From Hsuehochloa calcarea (lineage: Eukaryota > Streptophyta > Magnoliopsida > Poales > Poaceae): 64,000 nt of DNA. Position numbers and translations under genes: made by a program. The stretch covers positions 26,902,818 to 26,966,817 of the forward strand of contig CM070613.1 in the NCBI GenBank assembly GCA_036346395.1. Reading direction: 5' to 3'. Below are positions 56,574 to 64,000 of the stretch, piece after piece (position 1 is the first letter of the stretch; every line of letters starts with the position of its first letter). The notes beneath the pieces are model-generated. The model did no database searches. It was given only the letters and a program-made list of their open reading frames with translations, and was not told the DNA's origin.

Positions 56574-56578
56574 GATTG

Positions 56579-57656
56579 GACCGAAGAAAGATTGCCAATA
56601 GACTTCAGAGAGTGATCAGGTGAGAGTGATGAGCTTACTGCTTTCAGCTTCTCACCTATCACCATCATACTCATATAAACCGGTTGTTTTACAAGACTTG
56701 CAAGCCTTAACCTTATCAAATATAGTCTCCTCATTGCTCACAATTTAACAGTTTTTTCAGACGTGCAGCAATGAGGAATCAAATGATAGACCTGCTACAT
56801 TAAGGTAAACGTCGAGGTCACAAATCGCTGAAACAGTATGGAGTATGGACACTGTCAGCAGCTCAGCATACCATGATGCATCTATACATCGGGTCACCAT
56901 TCACCAACCTATTCGTTGCATACCTTGAAAGCAATGCGTAATAAATTGTGAAACGGAGTTGAGTGAATGATCCATTCCATTAACTGGTGCCGACGTGCCT
57001 TGCCGATAACGATGTCCTTGTGGTTATTGTACTAGTTAAATTGGATTAATTCAGAAACAGGGTAAAGGATACTTCCAAAGTTATTTCAGGGTGATATGTA
57101 TGCAGCAATGGACATGTATCCACAACAAGAAGCCTACTTGTGTATTTTTTTTTTGAGACGAAGGGAGCTTATCTATTAAGATTGAGCAAGATTACAATCC
57201 CACATCAAGACCACATTCATAAAGTTGAGTATCTCTGTTGAAAATTGGCCCATCTGAGTGAGGTCTATTTTCTATAATTTCAAAATATATATAATTTAGT
57301 ACTATATTGTTAACACAAGATAGAGGTGAACAACATATAAGGTGGAGTCCTTGCCACTATTTAAAATCGTGATACATAGATGAGGTGTACGAGGAGGGCT
57401 TTGGCTAAACACACACGCGTGCATTCATGTATTTTCGCGTGAAAAATCGCTGACTTAGCGGACCAAGTCCACCTTATTTTTTTTACTGAACCATGCATCT
57501 CCCTCTCTCTCTCTGTTTGAATGAGATTCGAATGTTTGAATTTGAGATTTTATTAGGTGATGATGACAGACAGTTACCAGTGGGTAAATAACTGATTAAG
57601 TGTGTTAGTTTCGAGTGGGTCAGTGGGTAAATGACTATTTAATCAGTCAGTTCATA
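56579..57656. other. Unassigned spacer
   Basis: No gene recognised. At about 57140-57200 a T-rich run is followed by GAGACGAAGGGAGCTTATC, a word often found at the ends of plant non-LTR elements or pseudogene 3' ends; it could belong with the RNase H-like fragment downstream. Confidence 0.35.
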
Positions 57657-57657
57657 G

Positions 57658-57701
<44 letters not shown>
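57657..57701. repeat. (TA)n(TG)n microsatellite
   Basis: About 10 TA followed by about 12 TG dinucleotides. Likely length-polymorphic. Confidence 0.95.
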
Positions 57702-58059
57702 GAGACGTCCAGAACATAGCGCGTAGAACAACTGCCTCCATTTCCTTCTTTTTTTCTTTTTGCAAACCTATGCTGTTGTATTTGCGTCGTCTGAACCTGG
57801 TCGACTCTTCTTCTCGGCGTGCACCTTGAAGAAGGGGCGGAAGACCTACTGGGGGCAATAAGGTTTACAGGCGGCACATCTGCATGCGACCGCTTTCGTT
57901 CATTGATTCATCTACCTTTACGCCTTTACAGCGTCTGCGTTTGTTGCTTCACATTCTTCATCGAACTCATCGTAAGTCTTTCGTGTGGTGATTGACTCGT
58001 TTACATTCTGTTTTACTTATATTGTGAAGTAAAATGAGTTGCATGTTGTTAGTTATGAT

Positions 58060-58242
58060 TTATACATCATTAGTCTTTTGCAATAACTGTCTTCTATTAA
58101 AATCTGGAATTAAAATATTACCCTCATTTTCAACAATCTCTAACCACATTCGCCAACTAGAATTACCAGAGACTTGTTTTGCACGTAAATGAGCCACAGT
58201 ATTACACCGCCGATTAATAAAACAAAAGGCAAACTCCAGCAA
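58060..58242 (-). pseudogene. RNase H-like (RVT_3 type) fragment
   Basis: Minus strand: LEFAFCFINRRCNTVAHLRA then KQVSGNSSWRMWLE. The 'RxxNxVAHxLAK' signature is the end of the RNase H-like domain found in plant LINE-derived and RVT_3 proteins. Only the last about 60 residues remain and no catalytic part is present. Confidence 0.55.
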
Positions 58243-58859
58243 CCTCTTGCTAAGCTCCTAATTTCCACAATAATCGGTGTAACTTCAGAAGCCTACTTGT
58301 GCTTGGTCATGTAAAGTTGTACACATTTGTAGCAAGTATACGAGGAAAAATGATGACAAAAATAACTGGCAAATATGTCGGAATGTACCAACATGGTCGC
58401 TTGGCAAACAGAGTTAGTGTAGAGCTGATGATGGAGTTGGAGACAACACCCACATGTGGGGTGACTGATATCAACATCAGCCTCTCTCCACCACTTCCAC
58501 TGCCAATTTGGAATCAAATGGAAGAGCAGAACAAAATCAAGAAGAAACATAACAACCAAGGAATGCAGAATCTCGTTCTCTCGTGAGAAGAAGCGGCAGC
58601 GGAAAAGGCGACGCTCTCACGGGTTGTGTACTGAGAGAGGGGAAGCAGACACCAAACAGTACCTCCTCTACTCGTATGCTGGGACATCTGGGACCAAGGT
58701 GAGATCAACGATTGCCGTATTGCCATTACATTTACACCTCTATTAGACTGTACAATGTAGAAGAGCATGTGCCTGCCGCACCGGCGATACAGCCGTGCGC
58801 CGACAAATTACTACTGGGACAGCAATAAAACTGCAGTAATAGCATTGACTCAAGAGTGG
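58243..58859. other. Unassigned spacer
   Basis: Two overlapping antisense frames at 58293-58768 of ordinary composition and no recognised domain. No repeat partner in the window. Confidence 0.35.
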
Positions 58860-60669
58860 TGTTAGACCACGTGGAATGGTCGTAGATTCTGTGATTATGA
58901 ATAATTGACGGTTAGGTTGTATTGATATTTGCGTTTGCGAAAGTTTAGGGTGTTGAAATTTTCAGTTTGGGTGGTCGGATCATGCCTTGTATTGGGTGGT
59001 CCAAGCGATGATACTCGATTATCCTTTCATTTGGATTGAGTCTTTGTAGCTTTGAGTCTGAGTGATATAGTTGATCTTGTAGCTCAAGTCTGCATCTCAG
59101 TGATGTATCTCAGTCTTGAGTAATATAGCTCAGTCTTGTAGCTCGAGTCAGAAATAATGTACTCGATCGTAAGTCGGGGTGTGTATCGAGTCACGAAGGG
59201 CGGTCGAGTTGATGGTCGGAAGCTTCGATTGCATGGTCAATGGTTGAAGCTCGATGGTAGTCGATAGTCGAAACTACAGTGCATGATCGATGGTCGAAGC
59301 TATAGTGAATGGTCAATAGTCGAAGCTACAGTGCATGGTCGATGGTCGAAGCTACAGTGATTGATCGATGGTCGATAGTTGTAGGCTTTGCGATCTGTAG
59401 TCATAGACCGTGATCGGTGAGTCGTGAGCCGTGATAGGTAGTCGTGGGCTCGTGATCGGTGGTCGTAAGCCGATCGGTGGTCGTACGCTTACGGTAAGTA
59501 GTCGTAGGCTTCGAGTGCTTCAATTCTTGTATTCTTCTAGTACTTGAGTACTTGTATCTGGTCGCCCAGCAGTATGACCGGCGTGTACACAACGGTAAGA
59601 CAAGTTTCTGAGTGGTCTCAAGTTATTTCCTAAAAGCTAGAATTTAAGGTCGTAGATGATTTGGTTCGTGTTTATTGATAGATGAGAGTGTCATATGCAT
59701 GTGTGGTGATATTGGTCGAGTTGAAGAACTTATGCGAAAAAACATTCTTTGATCTTTGCATGTGCGGGTTGGGCGTGGAGACGGTCATGGTCGATGGCGA
59801 GGAAGGCGGAGCTAGGATGGGGAAATTGAAGGTTCGGTGGTCGTGGATGTCACGAGGTGGTCGTGCTTCTGTTGGGGCACATGGAGATCAAAGGAATGTA
59901 TGATGCGTGGAGAAGCCACGGGAGGTGCGAACTTGGAGGCTTCGGCGTGAGGAGTTATGGAAGGCATTCATAAGCGAAAGGTTTAGAGATATTGGAAAAC
60001 CGAGTTTGAGGGTTTGGGTCCTTGGTTTTCGAAGAGATAGGATTATATGTCGTGTTGATAAGAACACGGTTTAGTGCTCTAGCATAAAAAGACCGAAGAA
60101 GATAAGAGTAACATGAGACTTTTGAGGCTTTTGGCGTGACTTTCGGATAAAACTTTTGTGTTTTTGTGCTAGGGTTTGAGGGTGCAGTAAGAGCACTTTG
60201 TAGCTATAGAACATGTTTTAGAAATAACAAATCGGATCTACTCAATAAAGATTAGTCATCATCGGTTTGCATGTTCTTCTATCTTGACTAGTTAAAGTGT
60301 TGATCGGTCTTGATTTGTTCGTGTCCATCGTCTTTGATATGTTCTTCTTCTTTGCACTGCGTGAATCTCTCGGGCCGGAGGATAGAAGAAATTTGATAGT
60401 CGAATCCTTTCGACTAGGTGATCGCATCCCCTTCGACGAGATCGACTTCACCTTCTTCGATCACGGTGTCTTTGTTCACTCGGTTATCGACAATAGCATT
60501 GGTAGCGGGGCAGATCATACTGTTTCGACCACAACGGCGAGGAGACAAACTCGTGTGCAGTATGTTGTATTCGGTTGTCAGTTGAATCCAACGCAGATGC
60601 TCTTTGGTAATTCGAAAAGAAGGCACTACAATCATTCACCCCTCTCTGATTGGCGTATCCGATCCTACA
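58860..60669 (+). repeat. 5' LTR of the SIRE-type Copia element
   Basis: Starts TGTTAGACCACGTGG and ends CCGATCCTACA. Near the end, ATTCACCCCTCTCTGATTG is the typical Maximus/SIRE signature. It contains tandem GATGGTCGAAGCTACAGTG units (about 35 bp) at 59210-59390 and GATCGGTGGTCGTAAGCC units (about 26 bp) at 59408-59510. The left boundary is inferred from TG and length only. Confidence 0.65.
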
Positions 60670-60671
60670 AG

Positions 60672-60683
60672 TGGTATCAGAGC
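60672..60683 (+). other. Primer-binding site (initiator tRNA-Met) of the Copia element
   Basis: TGGTATCAGAGC, the standard plant Copia PBS, 2 bp after the LTR. Confidence 0.9.
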
Positions 60684-60799
60684 GGGTTGCTATGGCGCCA
60701 GAGAGGTGTGTGAATCGCCCCTATGCTAGATAGTGCGATTTTGCTTTACGGAAGTGTCGTATGCATGCTTATATTGAGGCTTAAGGTAATGATGTTTGG

Positions 60800-62110
60800 A
60801 ATAAGGTTGCTAGGCCATATGAGGTTCGATTCTGATTACTAATCTAAATAAAGCAGATGTTGATTTAAATGCTCAAGCTTGTAACTTGCTATTTCAAGGA
60901 ATTTCTATAAAGAATTTGATCGAGTAGCTCATATTAATTACACACTTAATATGAAAAACTCTTTGTGATTATCATGAAGGAACTACTAAAATTAAGAAAG
61001 TGCGTAAAAATCTTTATCAAAAGAATATTCTAACTTTGCTATGAAGCTGGTGAATCTATTGATGATCTTTTTGCTCGATTTGAAAAAATATCTAGTAATT
61101 TCTTGTGATGTTAATGTTATTCCTCTTGATGAAGATAATACAACTAAAATTTTGAGATCTTTAGACTACGGGTGGTTGATGGTTGTCACAACTATCAATC
61201 AAGCTGTCGATCTAGATACTTTAACCATGGATGATATTTTCTCTAAATTGAAAACCTATGAGATGGAAGTTTTACCATCTAAGATTGATAAATCTTCATC
61301 TTTAGCACTTGTAATGCATCAAACTTGATTCAACTTAGGAATGTAAATGCTAAATTTGATGATTTAAGGTTGGCACATGACTCTTGTGATGAAAAGTTAA
61401 AACTTGCAAATAATGAAATTGAAAAGCTCAAGTTTAGTCCATCTACATGTTTAGAGTCAAGTATTTCAAATGCTCAAACTAAAACTTGCTCTAATTGTGG
61501 ATTGCTAGAAGCTAAACTTAATTCATCTCAGGAAATAATTCAACAGATGATTTATCTTGAGATATCTTCTTACTCTAACAGTCCAAAATTTACCATAGAA
61601 ATATAAACTTTGACTAGACAACGTAATGATTTTGCTAAAAAGAAAGATTGACCGAGTATAGTTCTTTTAGGAATCTTGTGTGTAAATCTGTTAAATGCAC
61701 AACTTGTCTCACTTTAGCTAAAGACAACAAATATCTCAATGGCACTTTAGAGAGATTTTTCTTTGGCAAGAAAATTTTGAATATGATCCTAGACAAATCA
61801 AAAGTGAGTGTTAAACATCAGGGTCTAGGATTTAATTATATTGAGCATGTCAAGAATAATCCTCCTAAGATTGTTCAGCTTCTTAAATATGAAAAATTTG
61901 AAGTAGAATCTGAACCAAAACAAACTATTTTTAAATCGGCTGGTATTGCAAATGATTCGTCTACCCTAGTAGGTGCTGTAAAGGCAATAGACACGACTTC
62001 TCATCAAGACAAGTATAAATGCACTCATTGTGGTAGAGAGGTCATTTGGTCCAAATTTGCTTTGAAAGAAAAAAAAAGAAAAGAAAAACAGGTTAAGAAA
62101 GATTTCTAAT
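60800..62110 (+). pseudogene. SIRE-type Copia gag
   Basis: Fragments give DDLFARFEKI-like (about 61055), TMDDIFSKLKTYEMEVLPSK (61228-61285), the coiled-coil-like DDLRLAHDSCDEKLKLANNE (about 61360), CSNCGLLEAKLNSSQEIIQQ (about 61490), and KYKCTHCGREVIWSKFALK (about 62013), a degraded zinc-knuckle region. Order and style match Maximus/SIRE gag, which is long and coiled-coil rich. Several stops interrupt it. Confidence 0.7.
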
Positions 62111-62369
62111 CTTGGAATGGAGTTTAATTAAACTCCTTATTATCACTTGCCCCCTCTAAAAATTTTACGCATGTTTGGGAGTTTGCGACACGTCGGTCGG
62201 GCCAGGAGCGACAACTCTGATCGGACCAACGATGCGGAATCTAAAAATTCATTATCTCTTTTCTTTGTTTACATTAGTTGCGTATCTCGATCTTGGTTTC
62301 CCAAAGCTTTATTGTCTAACCTAGTACTAAGATCTGATGATTGTTCATACTTTGTAGGCTCGTGCATAG

Positions 62370-62460
62370 CGAAGGAGAACATATGGTTCATTGACTCGGT
62401 TGCTCTCGCCACATGGCCAGGAGACTCTCGATGGTTCTCCTCCCTCACTCATCTGCATTG
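62370..62460 (+). pseudogene. Copia protease remnant
   Basis: WFIDSVALATWPGDSRWFSS corresponds to the Copia protease motif W-DSG-SRHMTGD-; the Asp and Ser are kept but the Gly-Cys-Ser-Arg-His part is changed. The catalytic DSG reads DSV. Confidence 0.65.
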
Positions 62461-62789
62461 GTGATGAGATGATTAATTTTGAGGACAATGCTCAGGGCGA
62501 ATTCTTGCAAGAAATATACATGTAAATGGCCTTTTGAAGACATCTTCTATGACTCGGCGATGATGAAAGGTAACCCCAATTCACCTTGACACATGTATCT
62601 ACAGATGGAGTATACAACTAGTGGCTCTGATTCTATCTCCAATGAGGTAGAGGCCACTCTTGCTACACCTATGTCACCTCGACACCACATGCTCTTACGC
62701 ATATTCAACGACGTCATCCTCTGAACAAATGATTGGTGAGTTAGATGAGAGAGTTCTACGTGCAGAGCATAACTCCGATGCCTCATATA

Positions 62790-64000
62790 CTCATCTTTGC
62801 TTTTGTTTCATCTTTTAGACACCAAGATGTAAGTCACGCTTTATCGATGAGTCTTGGATTAATGTCATGCATGAGGAATTAGAAAATTTCGGCGTAATAA
62901 TGTCTCGACTTTAGTTTCACCTCCTCATGGTTATAATGTTATTGGAACCAAATGGATTTTTAAGAATAAACAAAGTGAGGATGGTGTTGTTGTTCGAAAT
63001 AAGGTCAGACTTGTGGCTCAGGGTTTTACTCAGGTAGAAGGTCTTGATTTTGGTGAAACTTTTTTTTTTTGTTCGATTAGAAGCTATTAGAATCATTTTA
63101 GCATTTGCGTATCTAAAGGTTTGAGTTGTATCAAATGGATGTTAAGAACACTTTTCTTAATGGTTATATTGAGAAAGAAGTGTATGTAAGACAACCACGA
63201 TTTTAAAAATCCTAAATTTCCTGATCATATCTACAAACTATCCAAAGCTTTATATGGTTTAAAACAAGCATCTAGAGCATGGTATGATAGGATTAAATCA
63301 TATTTGTTTAAAGATAACTTTCAAATGGGCAAGATAGATAAAACTTTGTTTACTCTCAAGCATGACAATAATCTTTTACTCATTGATTTATGTGGATGCT
63401 ATCATCTTTGGTGGTTCCTCTCATGCTCTTGTTTCAAAGTTTTCAAATACTATGAGCGGGAAATTTGAGATGAGCATGATGGGAGAACTCACATTCTTCC
63501 TAGGCTTTGAGATCAAGCAATCAAAGGTGGGTATTTTTATTCATCAAACCAAGTACACTAATGATCTCCTTCGCCGTTTTGACATAGGGACAAGTAAACC
63601 AGTCTCCATACCAATGGGATCCACTGTAGTGTTAGACCCCGACGAGGATGGAGGGCCTATTGATAAAAAAGAATACATAAGCATCATTGGTTCACTTGTG
63701 TATCTCACCGCTTCAAGGCGGATATACACTTTGATGTATATCTATGTGCTCACTTTCAAGCTTCCCCACGCGCTTCACATCGCTAGACAGTTAAGCGTAT
63801 TTTCAGTTATCTTCAGTCAACTCTAGAATTTAGTCTATGATATTCTTCTTCATCATGCCTTACCCTTAGAGCTTATTCAAATGCAGATTTTGGGTGTTGT
63901 AGAATTGATAGGAATAGTACTTCTGGTACATGTCACTTTTTAGGCACATCTATGATTTCTTGGGCTTCTAGGAAACAATTGTCTATTGCACTTTCAGCTA
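62790..64000 (+). pseudogene. SIRE-type Copia reverse transcriptase and start of RNase H
   Basis: ESWINVMHEELENF (about 62850), NVIGTKWIFKNKQSEDGVVV (about 62935), RLVAQGFTQVEGLDFGETF (about 63010), YVDAIIFGGSSHALVSKFSN (from about 63389), KFEMSMMGELTFFLGFEIKQ (about 63455), then GTSKPVSIPMGSTV and SLVYLTASRR. RNase H begins with ISWASRKQLSIALS at the window edge. In the YVDD catalytic box the second Asp is Ala (YVDA), so the copy is inactive even apart from frame breaks. Confidence 0.8.

Larger units (their letters stand above)
58860..64000 (+). mobile_element. SIRE/Maximus-type Copia element, integrase deleted, runs off window
   Basis: 5' LTR 58860-60669, tRNA-Met PBS 60672-60683, gag 60800-62110, a protease remnant at 62370-62450, then RT from 62790 to the end. 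The normal gag-pre-integrase and integrase domains (over 1 kb) are absent between the protease and RT. Stops and shifts in all domains. Confidence 0.8.

Overview
The window reads as nuclear DNA from a grass (Poaceae). The few low-copy genes have the very GC-rich coding sequence typical of grasses, there is a eukaryotic Pol III tRNA-Ala gene with no encoded CCA, and most of the sequence is plant LTR retrotransposon material (Tat-type Ty3/Gypsy, and Angela-like and SIRE/Maximus-like Ty1/Copia). I cannot name the species. Nothing bacterial, viral or CRISPR-like is present.

Layout. 1-540: purine-rich low-complexity DNA ending in a terminal-inverted-repeat-like arm. 534-2822: a segmental duplication and a hAT-like non-autonomous transposon. 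2870-3240: a DUF3133/EDR4-like gene fragment. 4017-9138: a SIRE-like Copia LTR split by a 3.2 kb Gypsy-type LTR. 9934-11266: a GT34 xyloglucan xylosyltransferase-like gene. 11800-13349: PPR and FGAM-synthase gene fragments. 13326-14900: an Angela-like Copia LTR. 15711-29262: a Myb/SANT-domain gene split by a complete 13 kb Gypsy element (element A, 16008-28969) that has a perfect 5-bp target-site duplication. 30590-31420: purine-rich DNA and palindromic TIR-like units. 32317-32389: tRNA-Ala(AGC). 33016-38900: several LTRs and a RING-H2 exon. 39190-40880: in-frame minisatellites and a short-LTR fragment. 41133-51564: a second Tat-type Gypsy (element B, minus strand) joined to the 5' end of another copy. 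52220-52966: a stress-response A/B-barrel gene. 53336-54313: a deletion derivative of a Copia element. 54963-56573: an Angela-like solo LTR with a perfect 5-bp TSD. 57657-58242: a microsatellite and an RNase-H-like fragment. 58860-64000: a SIRE-type Copia element that has lost its integrase and runs off the window.

Host genes are few: GT34 (cell-wall xyloglucan synthesis in the Golgi), the A/B-barrel stress protein, the tRNA, and the split Myb/SANT gene. They do not form a pathway; they are islands between nested transposons. Almost every recognisable reading frame, both host and transposon, is interrupted by 1-nt indels. In the host genes all other residues, including catalytic motifs, stay conserved, so I suspect that consensus errors in a long-read assembly contribute alongside real decay.

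The most interesting structure is in the two Tat-type Gypsy elements. Both carry a long extra coding region on the strand opposite to gag-pol, between integrase and the 3' LTR. In element A this region is interspersed with the same roughly 30-bp GTCGTAAG motif that is tandemly repeated in its LTR.
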